A DNA stretch of 64,000 nucleotides from Naegleria lovaniensis (taxonomy: Eukaryota > Heterolobosea > Eutetramitea > Acrasida > Naegleriidae), in assembly GCF_003324165.1 (NCBI RefSeq), contig NW_025407859.1, forward strand, positions 248,001-312,000, given 5' to 3'. Made by a program: the position numbers and the translations under genes. This document shows positions 54,423-64,000 of the stretch, one piece after another. How positions within the stretch are numbered: the stretch's first letter is position 1; the number at the start of each line of letters is the position of its first letter. Below the pieces are notes generated by a model, which was not told the origin of the DNA, did not search any database, and worked only from the letters and a program-made list of their open reading frames with translations.

Positions 54423-54796
54423 TTTCTGAGTGAGATTTGCGGTTTAGAGAGTGGATCAGGCGTTGTTGTTGTTGTTGAGTGGTATTGTTTCGTATTAAAA
54501 CGAAAATAGAAAATTGATGTCGAGTTATGATGGTGTTGTGTGTTGAGGTAAACTACACTATGTTTAGCAATTTGTGTTGTTGTTGCAAATGATCTCGTGA
54601 CCCGAGAGTTTTTAATCAAGATAAGCTTTGTGTGTGATCGTTGAAATATTTTTTTTAATTTTAAAATTGTTTTTGCTGTGTGTTTGGTGTTGGGGTTCCA
54701 ATTCAGATTTGGAAAGGAAGAGCAACAACGTTCACGAACAAATGGCTACTGCTGAATCAGAGTTTTCCTTCACGATCTTCTTCGTGATGCGAACTC
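54423..54796. other. intergenic gap, no gene seen
   Basis: 374 bp holding the CHMP2 5' region. Short open frames on both strands (for example one on the plus strand near 54740) overlap the 3' end of the next gene or lack coding character. A GTT-triplet run lies near 54460. Confidence 0.45.
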
Positions 54797-57163
54797 TTAC
54801 TTGGATGACGAGGAAGAGAGGTGATTCAATTCCTTAATGATAAATTCAATGATTGGATTTGACAACAGGTTGTCGTCCACTACTTCTTCAATGCAATAAA
54901 GGAGTTTCAACTCTTCCACTAATGGTTGTAAAATATTTTCAATGCTCTCTTCATGATCAAGGTTACTTGGTTGGAACGAATAACAAGTTTTAGTATTCAG
55001 TTTCAATAAGCGATAGAGTGATTGAATGTAATATCTATTGTTGAGCATAAAAGATGATGCAGAAATACCGTTGTCCTTAATCATGCCACTACTGCAGCTC
55101 GTTGGTGTATGAGTGTAATAATTTAAAATTATGCTCAACAATGATTGATTCATGGAATGAGTGAAACTTGTGTCGGAACCACCTTGATTTCCATTTCCAC
55201 TTGCTGTGTTAATATGGCTGTTGAATTTGTCAATACAAGTATAGATTAAGTGAAACAATGTCTCGCTAATGGACTGCAATGAAATTGTCGACGAAGTGTC
55301 CCTGTATTCATGTGAGATTCTATGATTAATAAAATTTTGAATGGAAATAGACTTGATGTAAATATTGTTGAAATAGTATTTGTGAAGAATGGAGAATAAT
55401 TTGAAAACACTGTTCGTGGAGGCAACGCCAGATGTGTCTGTTACATTGACATTCATATTTTTCACCAATTCACTTAAAATATTATACAAGTAATAGTAAA
55501 TTACACACTGTTCTGATATATCAAATTCAGTCAAATTCACAATATATTTGTTTACAATATCGTTGAATGTTTCGAATAAGGAGCCAAAATTAGTTTTAAA
55601 TACTTTCTTATTCATGCTATATAGGGTATGTAAAATAATAATTGGGTGATTGAAACGGCATTTGATGTGTTCCATTACAGAATCGAAATTTTTGGTGTGA
55701 TACGTAGTAATGCATAGAATGACATCACTCAAGCTTTGCAAAATATATTTGCGAGGATATTTGATGGCAGCAACACTACTAGCAGAAGGTAAGATCTGCT
55801 TGGTGCTGCTATTGATTTTAATGTTGCCACTATTGACCTCGTCCACATTCTTTTTGGCATTGTTAGAAATAGAACTGTCACTTTTTCCAACGCTCATGAT
55901 AAACGCTTCATAAAAATATTGCAATATGCATTTCACTTCATCTGTATTCAATTCTATATCCGTAAGTTGTAGACTCTTTAAAAGAAACGGATAATAGCAT
56001 GCATTGAATAGAACTGAATTCAACGTGATGAATTTGATATAATTCGGAAATGAAATGTTGTTAAATTCATACAAATCGTCATGACGGCGTAATGATGTTG
56101 ATTCTTGATCGACATTAGTATTTGGGATTTTCTTTGCAACATTGTTTGTGCTATTGCTGCTAGATGTACCACTAGTAGCCATATAATAACTTGGCATGAA
56201 AATATATAATAGTTTGATGTAATACTTCAATACAAATTTGTTTGAAATGTATCTTGGTATTTGTCGTTTTGCCAAAATATGTAGCATGTTATAAAAATGA
56301 TTTGAATATTCGGATTTACATTGATTTTGGTATTGATCACTGATGTATGTGATAACCTGCAGAATTTGGAATGCAGAGTTCTTTTCATAGTTTTGTTTGA
56401 TGTGATCTTCATCTTCCAACGTGCTTCCATATATTGAGAATAATTGAGGTAAAATAAATATCGCGAATTCTTGTTTATACTTGACCAGCAACTTTAAATC
56501 TCTAACTCCTGTTAATCTTTCTTGTTCATTGAAACTGGTTAATTGGTTCATCAGTAGCTTTTCATCAATTTTAGATTCAAGTTCCAAATTGGAGGCAGCA
56601 CTCCATTGTTGTTGTTGATCCGTTTCACTACTCGATGATGTCATAGGTTGATGACTATTTTTCACAAAAGCAGGGATGTATTCTCCATAATCGTCTTCTT
56701 CATCATCAATTAAATCATAGAAATAACTTAGTTCATTCACAAGGGGATTATCACCAAACTGATCCAGCTTTAATTCATCGATCACATCCTGAGCTGATAA
56801 ATATTCGCCAATGATTGTATTTTGAGAAACAGTATGGAACGATGGTGTGATAGCAGGGGTGCTGCTGTTGGAAGAACTAGTACTGAGCGAGTGATGATGA
56901 TGATGGAGTGAGGATGACGAACCGAGTGTTGAACTCCCGCTTGCTACGCTCGATGAAGCAGTAGCGTTGGTATGTAGTGATGTGGATGAGGACAAGGATC
57001 TTGTGAAATGATCCGATACAGTATTTAGGGTAGTGGTGTTTGATAATGATGGCGAGCTTTTCAATGAAGAATTTTGATGATCCCGTGTTACAATGTTGTT
57101 GTTGCGATTGACTTGAGGAAGCGGCTTCACTTTGGGCACTGGCAAGGGTTGTGGATTTGGCAT
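54797..57163 (-). CDS. large unrecognised alpha-helical protein
   Basis: 788 residues from the ATG at 57163, which follows an A-rich tract (an in-frame ATG 12 codons earlier is less likely). Proline-rich and then serine/histidine-rich disorder covers residues 1-110. An acidic region follows (YFYDLIDDEEDDYGEY). The rest reads as helices of an alpha-solenoid: QERLTGVRDLKLLVKYKQEF, AFQILQVITYISDQYQNQ, FVLKYYIKLLYIFMP and LTEFDISEQCVIYYYLYNIL. I considered hyccin and AP-5-like adaptors but could not match either. The last codons (CCAAGTAAGAG) look like a splice donor across the stop, so a short extra 3' exon is possible. Confidence 0.6.
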   Translation of the reverse strand: MPNPQPLPVPKVKPLPQVNRNNNIVTRDHQNSSLKSSPSLSNTTTLNTVSDHFTRSLSSSTSLHTNATASSSVASGSSTLGSSSSLHHHHHSLSTSSSNSSTPAITPSFHTVSQNTIIGEYLSAQDVIDELKLDQFGDNPLVNELSYFYDLIDDEEDDYGEYIPAFVKNSHQPMTSSSSETDQQQQWSAASNLELESKIDEKLLMNQLTSFNEQERLTGVRDLKLLVKYKQEFAIFILPQLFSIYGSTLEDEDHIKQNYEKNSAFQILQVITYISDQYQNQCKSEYSNHFYNMLHILAKRQIPRYISNKFVLKYYIKLLYIFMPSYYMATSGTSSSNSTNNVAKKIPNTNVDQESTSLRRHDDLYEFNNISFPNYIKFITLNSVLFNACYYPFLLKSLQLTDIELNTDEVKCILQYFYEAFIMSVGKSDSSISNNAKKNVDEVNSGNIKINSSTKQILPSASSVAAIKYPRKYILQSLSDVILCITTYHTKNFDSVMEHIKCRFNHPIIILHTLYSMNKKVFKTNFGSLFETFNDIVNKYIVNLTEFDISEQCVIYYYLYNILSELVKNMNVNVTDTSGVASTNSVFKLFSILHKYYFNNIYIKSISIQNFINHRISHEYRDTSSTISLQSISETLFHLIYTCIDKFNSHINTASGNGNQGGSDTSFTHSMNQSLLSIILNYYTHTPTSCSSGMIKDNGISASSFMLNNRYYIQSLYRLLKLNTKTCYSFQPSNLDHEESIENILQPLVEELKLLYCIEEVVDDNLLSNPIIEFIIKELNHLSSSSSK

Positions 57164-57256
57164 TTTTTGTGAGGTTGGTTCTCTGAAGAAAAGAAACAAA
57201 CGATCACAACAATCATTGATTCATTTATCAATCCCAACATCATGAAACACAATGAA

Positions 57257-58402
57257 CTACTTCTTAGGATAAGGTCTATTGAAACCATACACTGGTGTTA
57301 CGTATGGGTTGAAATAAGTGGATTCTAATGGAGGTCCCTCTTTCATTAGAACTTGTTCCATACTATGAATCTGTTCCTCTCTCTTCAGACTTTCATAAAT
57401 AAATGATCCCTCTTCTTTCATTTCTTGTGGAACAGATTCGTAAAATTGTTTAAGAACTTCAAAGCTAGCTCTGGCCTCTTTCAAATTCTTGAGTAAGAAT
57501 ATGTATGCAATAGCATCCCTATTCACAGTACCGTCATCCACAAGCTGTTGCATGTTTTCAACCTCTCCTAATTTTGCAAATGCTTGCATTAATACACTTC
57601 CAAATGATTGAGGACTCTGTAATTGTTTGTCAAGAGCATGCTTCAAGCCAACACGTTGGCTAACATCCTTAGAATATGCTTTAGCCATCAAGTTAAAATC
57701 AGTGCTTGTTGGTTTTTCGATAGAGAGAAAAACTTTTTCAATTTCGCTAACTTCAGAGTTTTCTTTCGTGCCTCGCAACAATTCCACCATTTTCAAAGTC
57801 TGGCTCGACAAGGCTTCAATTTGTTCTGCTGAAACCTTTGCAAGTGCTTCGGAAATTAGTTTTACTTTTCCTTTAATGAATTGTTCTTTCGTAACAGGGT
57901 CTTGATGAGCTATCTTTTCACCACAGAAATACTCTTCAGCTATGTTGGCTGTTCCTTGTTGTTGCATGAGAGATTGAAGAGAGCTCATGTCTGCCTTTGA
58001 ATCACCAAATAAAAAACTATCAAAAGCATGTTTGTCTACTGTGGAATCCGAGGTTGATGATGCAGCTTGTTGTTGTTGTTGGGCCTCACTATTCTGTAAT
58101 TCTTCGAAAATATGTCTCATAATTTTGCTACCAGCGTTGAGTTGTTGATTCTGTTGTTTGTTTGCTTTTTGAGCACGTCTTCCCTGTGGTTGATGTTGAG
58201 AAGGAATAACTCCCTCATCAATTGTTTTGGTAAGAGACTTGAAAATGGCATTATCATCGGATTTACTATCTTCTGATGGGACATCAAAAATTGAGCCTAT
58301 ACGATTAAAGTTGAGAGCAGTATGGAAAGACAAGGCTTGTTGTTGTTGGTGTAATGTTCTCAACAGAAATGAGAAGCGAGATGTTTGAGAAAGGCGATTC
58401 AT
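57257..58402 (-). CDS. unrecognised probable mitochondrial protein
   Basis: 381 residues from the ATG at 58402; the frame is open 22 codons further up. The N-terminus MNRLSQTSRFSFLLRTLHQQ is a typical mitochondrial presequence. Q-rich low-complexity stretches (about 70-135) precede a helical C-terminal half. That half includes FGSVLMQAFAKLGEVENMQQ and NRDAIAYIFLLKNLKEARAS, with the spacing of degenerate PPR-like helical pairs. A charged, proline-containing tail ends YGFNRPYPKK. It may be a mitochondrial RNA or ribosome protein, but this is a guess. It lies just downstream of the lipid-phosphatase gene on the same strand. Confidence 0.55.
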   Translation of the reverse strand: MNRLSQTSRFSFLLRTLHQQQQALSFHTALNFNRIGSIFDVPSEDSKSDDNAIFKSLTKTIDEGVIPSQHQPQGRRAQKANKQQNQQLNAGSKIMRHIFEELQNSEAQQQQQAASSTSDSTVDKHAFDSFLFGDSKADMSSLQSLMQQQGTANIAEEYFCGEKIAHQDPVTKEQFIKGKVKLISEALAKVSAEQIEALSSQTLKMVELLRGTKENSEVSEIEKVFLSIEKPTSTDFNLMAKAYSKDVSQRVGLKHALDKQLQSPQSFGSVLMQAFAKLGEVENMQQLVDDGTVNRDAIAYIFLLKNLKEARASFEVLKQFYESVPQEMKEEGSFIYESLKREEQIHSMEQVLMKEGPPLESTYFNPYVTPVYGFNRPYPKK

Positions 58403-58486
58403 TTTTTGTTTGCAAAAAAAATTTATTTTGCTCTCCTTGTTTCTTTTCTTGCCATTCGTCGAGTCCAATACTTCACACTCAGTACT

Positions 58487-60115
58487 TTATTGAACTCCAA
58501 TAACAAATAACGTGTTGAGACATGTAGCAGTAAATCCAATCATTGTATATGCTGTCAAAATCACGGGTATTTCGACATCATATCGTGAGTGCATGAGCTC
58601 TTTCATGTTCTTAGTTTCTCTCTCTGGAAGATAAAACGTCTTGAGTAACCGAAAAACGACCACTTTTGTAATTTCCTTATTCATCAATAGCCACACAATT
58701 CCAACAACGCTTGTCCATGCAATCTTTGCCCAATCTTGAATATGCAATTCGAGAAGCCGTACTTGTGGATACAACACATGCTGTGTTGGAGATGACACGT
58801 ATGGCATCAGAGAGGGTGGGGTTGAAAATAGCATTTGCAAGAATCCCATTTCGTTATTATCTTGAATGGAATGATTTATACCATGTAATATTCTTTCACA
58901 AACGTATTGTGGTTTTTTCAATACAATGACACACCAAATACCCAGTAAAGCTCCACAAAATGCTCCGAATACTCTTCCTGTGTCTCCATATGACGATCGC
59001 CATGGATTGCCTTTTAAATTAAAGTTGTGAACTAATTCGAAATTATCAACTACCTTACCTTTTCTCAATGATGTGCTATAGAAAGTCATGATACCCACTG
59101 TGAATGCAACAATAAATAGAGGGGTTATGAATGCGCTTCTACTTGTTATGAGGTCTCCAAGGTTTGTGGTATTGTCGCTACTCATATTCAAATCCATCAA
59201 GAAAAACGGTTCCAAGTACACATACACATATTTGTGACAAATAAATAATACAAATGATCCAATTAATAATCCTCCATAGATATCAGTAAGGGAGTGAACT
59301 CCCAAGTATAATCGACTCATACAACATAAAACAATCCATGCAACCATCGCAATAATGAATACATATTTTAAATATGGTGCATTTTCAAATGAATAATATT
59401 TGAGGAAATAGCCAAAGAAAGAAATAGCAAGTACAGTTGAACCACTTGCATGTGTGGACGGAAATCCAAATTCATTCTCATAACAAGATTCCAATCTTGA
59501 GTCTAATTGAGGCCTAGGAAGCTCAAATAAATCTTTCAGATATTGACCTATTCCAAATGAAAGTGCCCATGCAATCATGATACGAATTCCTAAATGTTGG
59601 TCAATATGCCAAAATATGAATGGAAGAAAGGAGGCGAACATTCCTTCATTTCCCAATTCACTACTCCATAAAAAGAGGTAATACCAAAATTTTGAATATT
59701 TAAATGTTGGTTTTGATCCTACTTGCTGTGATTCATTAGATGATGGTAGGGATGTATTCGTGGTCATGTTCGTAGTTGTAGTATTCGTATTTACTTGCAC
59801 GACGCCAAAGAATTCTTGAAAGGCTCGCACAGTTCTAGTCTCGGACATGATTCTTCTATGAAGATACATTTTGAATTGATGGAAAAACGACAATGAAGAG
59901 GATGATGATGGCTCCATAATGATGGCAGATCTGTTGTTGCTGTTATTTGGTGATAATGATGAAATGTTCTTGTTCATCAACTCTGCAACATGGTCATCAT
60001 CGGAAGATGAAGTACTCATACTAGCACAATCACACTGTGGTTCATTCCGAACAGCCTTTGCTGATGAGGATAACGGTGAGGAAGTTTTGTGTGCACGTGT
60101 GGAATGAGTTGACAT
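58487..60115 (-). CDS. PAP2-family phosphatase, sphingosine-1-phosphate phosphatase-like
   Basis: 542 residues. A serine-rich cytosolic head (about 1-110) is followed by several membrane segments. The three PAP2 catalytic motifs are intact: KDLFELPRP, FGFPSTHASGSTVLAIS and CMSRLYLGVHSLTDIYGG, supplying the Lys/Arg phosphate site, the first His and the nucleophilic His with its Asp. The ELPRP and PSTHA spellings and C-terminal extra helices match SGPP1/Lcb3-type enzymes that dephosphorylate long-chain-base phosphates in the ER, rather than broad lipid phosphate phosphatases. Substrate is inferred from the family. One exon. Confidence 0.85.
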   Translation of the reverse strand: MSTHSTRAHKTSSPLSSSAKAVRNEPQCDCASMSTSSSDDDHVAELMNKNISSLSPNNSNNRSAIIMEPSSSSSLSFFHQFKMYLHRRIMSETRTVRAFQEFFGVVQVNTNTTTTNMTTNTSLPSSNESQQVGSKPTFKYSKFWYYLFLWSSELGNEGMFASFLPFIFWHIDQHLGIRIMIAWALSFGIGQYLKDLFELPRPQLDSRLESCYENEFGFPSTHASGSTVLAISFFGYFLKYYSFENAPYLKYVFIIAMVAWIVLCCMSRLYLGVHSLTDIYGGLLIGSFVLFICHKYVYVYLEPFFLMDLNMSSDNTTNLGDLITSRSAFITPLFIVAFTVGIMTFYSTSLRKGKVVDNFELVHNFNLKGNPWRSSYGDTGRVFGAFCGALLGIWCVIVLKKPQYVCERILHGINHSIQDNNEMGFLQMLFSTPPSLMPYVSSPTQHVLYPQVRLLELHIQDWAKIAWTSVVGIVWLLMNKEITKVVVFRLLKTFYLPERETKNMKELMHSRYDVEIPVILTAYTMIGFTATCLNTLFVIGVQ

Positions 60116-60226
60116 TCAGGGAATTTTTTGTATTCAATTCCAACACAAGAGTTGTACCCAAAGTTCTTTCGATTTGGCATTTATTTCAATGCGTGTGTAA
60201 AAACATTGTTGTCCACTCTTAATTCA

Positions 60227-62263
60227 TTACATGGTTCTGCAACTGCGAGTTGTGGTACGAGATTCTTCTTCTTCTTCCTGATTCTCATTCTCTTCCTCAC
60301 CGCTAGAATCATGTCCTCCAAGCTCTTCCAATAATTGAAAGATTTCTTGTGCTCTTCTTCTTCTCCTTTGTTGCTGCTGTTGACCCGCATTTGTTGTATT
60401 CGTTGTGGATGTTCTTCCAGTATTCTCTTCCTCGTCCTCTTCATCAGATTGTGAAGCCAACAATTGCATCAAATTAAAGACCATACTCGCAGGTAAAATC
60501 AAACTCGAATGACCCTCTCTTGTTTTTCGTTCATTTTCACTGATCAGACGAGACACACGATCATGCTTAGAACTAGTGCTAGTACTACTGCTGCTACTAG
60601 TACTACTCGTGCTCACAGCGTGAGGCTCCTCTTCATGCTCCTCATCGGTCCACATGGAACTCATCTTGTTGGCATCTCTAAATGCAATATTCTTCTCATA
60701 GCAACTCGTTTCTGGGTTATCGTCCATATAGTCCAACACTCCCATCTCAAAGAGTTTAATATTGTGTTCAATACCACTCGTTGCCAATACTCCTGGATAG
60801 ATTGGATGAGGTGCTAAACAATTCACAACATGAGAATCTCCCTTAATGACATTAATAATACATCCCGTGTGTTTATCCCACACAAACACATGTCCACAAT
60901 CACTACCAGAAAGAATATACTCGGAGCATTCACCAAAGAAATTCACTTCTTTGACTGTTCGAATGTTACAGTGACCTATATAAGACATTTTAGCATCAGC
61001 AGCAATGACTGGACTATTCTCTGCTGTGCTACGAGTATGGGCACACTTGTCAAATAAATAAATATGATCACCACTATAGGTGGCAACAATTTCATCACCG
61101 TACTTGTTAAATCGAACACCAGTGACGTGCAGAGGTATTCGACTGTGTGGTCGTTGAGAAGAGTCATTACTTGGCAACAATCCAGCAGGACAGTATTTTT
61201 GTACAGTGGATGCTTCAATCACTTGATCTCTGTTGCTGCTGATGGTAGTGGTATCACTGCTACTCGAAGTCATGATTTTTCTACGATCGAATAATCTCAC
61301 GAAAGGATCATCACATCCCAAAATGATTTCATTGCTATTTCTTGGATTCATGTCAATACTATTAATGTCAATGGATGCTGCTGAGGAACTGCTGAACCTT
61401 ACAAGGCGAGAATTAGTACCAGTAGTACTACTACCACCACCTGTTTGTAAATGTAACAAATTCACATGTTCATGAGTTGGTTGTCTCAAATCAAACAATT
61501 TCACATAACCATCTTGAGAAATGCTTATAAAGACGTGAGGAGATGAATTCTCAATACATACTCGATGGACCATTCCCATGTGCTCCTTAATAGTTCTTGT
61601 ATGTCTACCGTGCTCGTAAATGCAAATCTTTGAGTCTGCGGCACTTGATATGATACGATCTAAATTACAATGAGGAAACCATTTGACACAAAATATATTT
61701 CCAGTGTGTGGAGTTGAAATAGTCCATTTACATTCCGAGGAGTGAGAGTTCCATATTTTGATACAACAATCATCACTTCCTGAAATGAGAAGAGAATCCA
61801 TATTACTCATGTCCTCATTGCCCAAATAATGACTGGCTCCCAACGACGAGGCACAATGAAAACAATCTTCTGGGGGTATCCATGCAACGGAATTGACACA
61901 ACCTGAATGACCCAAATGTGGTTCATCAATCACCTTAGCTAAATGCAATCGATAAATGAGTGATGGATGTGTTTTTAATAATTTTAAGGGATTGGTTTGA
62001 TTGGGATAGAAATCCAAAGAGGAGTTGATGTGATGACAAGTAAGTGGCTCATGTGATTCTTCCGTAGTAGTACTTGTCGCACGATTCATTGTTGATAAAG
62101 ACGAAGATGACATGGCCGATTGCAATAAATTAATATTGGAATGATACTTGTGATTATGAGGAAGAGTTTTCATTTGAAAAAGGAGAGAAGGAATGTGGCG
62201 ATCGGAAATAAATTGATACGATGCTGCGAGTGAGGAATGTGAGGAAATTGTTGGAGAAGTCAT
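60227..62263 (-). CDS. DCAF6/WDTC1-like WD40 protein (CUL4 adaptor family)
   Basis: 678 residues. The propeller opens HSGCVNSVAWIPPEDC and contains LISGSDDCCIKIWNSH, HTGNIFCVKWFPHC, KEHMGMVHRVCI and SQDGYVKLFDLRQ. The late blocks GHCNIRTVKEVNFFGECSEY, ILSGSDCGHVFVWDKHTG and HVVNCLAPHPIYPGVLATSG are diagnostic for DCAF6/DCAF8/WDTC1, substrate receptors of CUL4-DDB1 ubiquitin ligases. The FDLRQ and FDRRK pieces resemble the WDxR box that binds DDB1. The tail is rich in S, T, Q and E (about 560-678), probably disordered. One exon; substrates unknown. Confidence 0.85.
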   Translation of the reverse strand: MTSPTISSHSSLAASYQFISDRHIPSLLFQMKTLPHNHKYHSNINLLQSAMSSSSLSTMNRATSTTTEESHEPLTCHHINSSLDFYPNQTNPLKLLKTHPSLIYRLHLAKVIDEPHLGHSGCVNSVAWIPPEDCFHCASSLGASHYLGNEDMSNMDSLLISGSDDCCIKIWNSHSSECKWTISTPHTGNIFCVKWFPHCNLDRIISSAADSKICIYEHGRHTRTIKEHMGMVHRVCIENSSPHVFISISQDGYVKLFDLRQPTHEHVNLLHLQTGGGSSTTGTNSRLVRFSSSSAASIDINSIDMNPRNSNEIILGCDDPFVRLFDRRKIMTSSSSDTTTISSNRDQVIEASTVQKYCPAGLLPSNDSSQRPHSRIPLHVTGVRFNKYGDEIVATYSGDHIYLFDKCAHTRSTAENSPVIAADAKMSYIGHCNIRTVKEVNFFGECSEYILSGSDCGHVFVWDKHTGCIINVIKGDSHVVNCLAPHPIYPGVLATSGIEHNIKLFEMGVLDYMDDNPETSCYEKNIAFRDANKMSSMWTDEEHEEEPHAVSTSSTSSSSSTSTSSKHDRVSRLISENERKTREGHSSLILPASMVFNLMQLLASQSDEEDEEENTGRTSTTNTTNAGQQQQQRRRRRAQEIFQLLEELGGHDSSGEEENENQEEEEESRTTTRSCRTM

Positions 62264-62489
62264 TATATGAGAGTTGTTATGATATATATTTACAATGTTT
62301 TTGATGCTAATATTGTGAATGATGAATCAAATTAGAAGAATCAAATGCGCAGTTAAGTGTGTAATATTTTCAACAAATGCAGTTTCTCTCGTTCAAGTAT
62401 TTTTTTAAATTTGTTTCATTGCATCAATTCAATTAATTCGATCACTTGCATGACAGAGGAACAATTGTGTGTATTGACTATATTTGTTT

Positions 62490-64000
62490 TTACTCTTGTA
62501 CCTCCTTCTTGGTGTGAGAAAGGGTTAATTCATCCATTTGCTTGGACAAGGAATCTTCAGTTTGGTCCTTGGTTGTACTGTTGCTTGATGGGGAAACCTG
62601 TTGTGTTGCTGCAGCTGCTGCCTTCTTCTTTTCCAGAGGGTTGACAAACTTTTTAGCTCCAGGTGTGATCGATGACGGCTTTTTAACAGTAGCATTGCTG
62701 GCAGCAGTAGAACCAAGTTGATTCAATTCAGTCAGCACTTTTTCAATTTCCTCTTTGGTTTCGAATGGTACCGTATGATGACTGCTTCCATGGCTTTTAG
62801 ATCTTACAAGTTGTAACAATCGATTCCACATGTTCATGTTGAACGACATGTTTTGTAGAATTTGTTTAGACTCCACCAAGGATTGAGGTAAATACACATC
62901 TTCTTTGAGAAGTTGAAGAAAATGTACGCCTAATTTGTATTCGTTCATCGTGGGACCAATGAGGAGAGCACCAATTAATTTGAGTTGTTGTTCATGGTTG
63001 GGTTCTACTTGTTTCTTGCTCTTTTTAAATACTAACTTCATGTAAATATTGTTATTGTCAAGTAATGGTTGGGGTGAATAATAGGTGGCAAATGTGGACA
63101 AATCTGTTGAGTTCTCTGTAGATATTTCGTAATGACCAAGACATGAGATAAAAAGGCCAAAGAATTTTGGTGTTTGGCTGAAGAAGAGCTTTGTTTTCAT
63201 ACCATATTGATGCTGGGTGTCTTCAATTCCTCCACTATTTTGGTCTACCAAGTAGTGCGAGCACAATATGGCTTGTTCCCGAGCACTTGTCCAATTCTTC
63301 CAAACAGCTCTACTCGAATTACCATGAGTACTGACATCGATCAATTCACTCAATGGAATCTCTGCACAGTCACCAATGCTGTATACATTGGGTACTGTGG
63401 TCAAAACATTTTCATGCAAGGTCATGACTTGAAAATGCTCGTTCACTGTTATTCCGCCATTCGCTCCGATATAGGCATTGAGATGTTTCTCAGCAAGATC
63501 AGTTTCGCTTTTAACACCAACGGCCTGAATGATGCATGAGCATGGAATAATCCTCTTAGTGTGCTGCTCATTGTCTGTTCTACTTTTAGAGACGATAGCA
63601 ACAGAGGTAGCCATTCCCTTCTTCTCTTCAGTGGAGGTTGAATCAGCATGAATGCTTTCAATCTCACTGTTCAACTCAATTTCAATATATTTAGAGTATT
63701 TTTGTTTCACTAAATTGGTAAGCATTTCACATGCACGGTCGTCTTTCAATAGAGATTTACCAATGTGTTGACTTCTCGAAATTATTGTTATTTTAGGAAG
63801 CAGAGATGGCTGAGTAACATCCCAAAATGATGGTTGTGATGTTGAACTAGTTGTTGTAGTTTGTAATTGTTTCTCAATGGCCTCATACCCTTCTATAATA
63901 TGGCTCACAATATCCAATGAAAGAGTTCCACTTCCAATCACAACAATTCGGTTATGCTCCGAACTTTGAGTATTTGTAGTGGTATAATAGCTATATAATT
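62490..64000 (-). CDS. PYROXD1: PYROXD1-like FAD/NAD(P) oxidoreductase, 3' part
   Basis: Partial; the frame is open through the right edge, so the FAD-binding N-terminus is missing here. The visible part begins with the NAD(P) fold RIVVIGSGTLSLDIVSHIIE and continues through CSCIIQAVGVKSETDL, ANGGITVNEHFQVM, VPNVYSIGDCAEIP, AVWKNWTSAREQAIL, FSQTPKFFGLFISCLGHYE and KLIGALLIGPT. The order and spelling match PYROXD1 (a class I pyridine nucleotide-disulphide oxidoreductase), which in animals protects the tRNA ligase complex from oxidation. A PYROXD1-type role here is inference. A low-complexity tail of about 80 residues follows the fold. Confidence 0.85.
   Translation of the reverse strand, partial: LYSYYTTTNTQSSEHNRIVVIGSGTLSLDIVSHIIEGYEAIEKQLQTTTTSSTSQPSFWDVTQPSLLPKITIISRSQHIGKSLLKDDRACEMLTNLVKQKYSKYIEIELNSEIESIHADSTSTEEKKGMATSVAIVSKSRTDNEQHTKRIIPCSCIIQAVGVKSETDLAEKHLNAYIGANGGITVNEHFQVMTLHENVLTTVPNVYSIGDCAEIPLSELIDVSTHGNSSRAVWKNWTSAREQAILCSHYLVDQNSGGIEDTQHQYGMKTKLFFSQTPKFFGLFISCLGHYEISTENSTDLSTFATYYSPQPLLDNNNIYMKLVFKKSKKQVEPNHEQQLKLIGALLIGPTMNEYKLGVHFLQLLKEDVYLPQSLVESKQILQNMSFNMNMWNRLLQLVRSKSHGSSHHTVPFETKEEIEKVLTELNQLGSTAASNATVKKPSSITPGAKKFVNPLEKKKAAAAATQQVSPSSNSTTKDQTEDSLSKQMDELTLSHTKKEVQE

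Noticed and set aside
54740-54837. Small plus-strand frame beginning MATAESEFSF
   Set aside because: Short, overlaps the 3' end of the opposing gene, and has no recognisable domain.
1-64000. tRNA, rRNA, transposons, viral remnants, CRISPR arrays
   Set aside because: I looked in the intergenic gaps and saw no cloverleaf, no conserved rRNA segment, no terminal repeats or transposase/reverse-transcriptase motifs, and no regularly spaced repeats. Dedicated scans were not possible.

Overview
The window looks like ordinary nuclear DNA of a compact, AT-rich protist genome, most likely a heterolobosean amoeboflagellate such as Naegleria. The organism call is inference. It rests on about 34 closely packed protein genes in 64 kb, short GT-AG introns (34 to about 300 bp), A-rich tracts before start codons, T-rich intergenic gaps, and a gene set mixing flagellar genes with normal eukaryotic housekeeping genes. 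I see no rRNA, tRNA, transposon, viral remnant, CRISPR array or bacterial-type operon. Genes lie on both strands, many tail to tail with only 6 to 20 bp between stop codons.

Layout. 0-5 kb: the 3' part of IFT27, a small Rad52-like gene, MO25/CAB39, and DAW1/ODA16. 5-14.7 kb: UDP-glucose:glycoprotein glucosyltransferase, an LYR-domain/methyltransferase fusion, a small membrane protein, a long fatty-acid desaturase ending in cytochrome b5, and a two-box HMG protein. 14.8-27.8 kb: listerin (LTN1), TFIIIC TPR subunit, a GCK-domain protein, exosome RRP45, an unknown probable mitochondrial protein, and U3 snoRNP protein RRP9. 28-39.3 kb: a degenerate nucleoside-hydrolase-like membrane protein, TAF8, a secreted beta-helix protein, an unknown lysine-rich protein, APC8/CDC23, and a serine carboxypeptidase. 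39.4-49.4 kb: a CDF zinc transporter, an unassigned WD40 protein, ribosomal protein uS7/RPS5, an IFT25-like beta-sandwich protein, and IFT140. 49.5-64 kb: a USP16/45-type deubiquitinase, PIG-T, CHMP2/Vps2, two unrecognised proteins, a sphingosine-1-phosphate phosphatase-like enzyme, a DCAF6-like WD40 protein, and the 3' part of PYROXD1.

Themes. Four genes belong or probably belong to cilium assembly (IFT27, DAW1, an IFT25 candidate, IFT140), fitting an organism that builds flagella. Others cover secretory-pathway quality control (UGGT, PIG-T, carboxypeptidase), ribosome biogenesis and rescue (RRP9, RRP45, RPS5, LTN1), and basal transcription and the cell cycle (TFIIIC, TAF8, APC8). Several open reading frames that look separate are exons of one gene once introns are placed (DAW1, LYR-methyltransferase, RRP9, TAF8, zinc transporter, IFT140, carboxypeptidase, MO25).

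Most unusual: (1) a desaturase whose N-terminal half looks like a DesA/Delta12-type desaturase that has lost all its histidine boxes, fused to an intact Ole1-type Delta9 desaturase plus cytochrome b5; (2) an LYR-domain to class I methyltransferase fusion across an intron; (3) a membrane-anchored nucleoside-hydrolase fold with a degraded metal site; (4) a 34-bp intron in UGGT; (5) a uORF whose stop overlaps the zinc-transporter start codon. I found nothing that is clearly a wholly new biological system. All identifications come from reading motifs and remembered family sequences, not from database searches.
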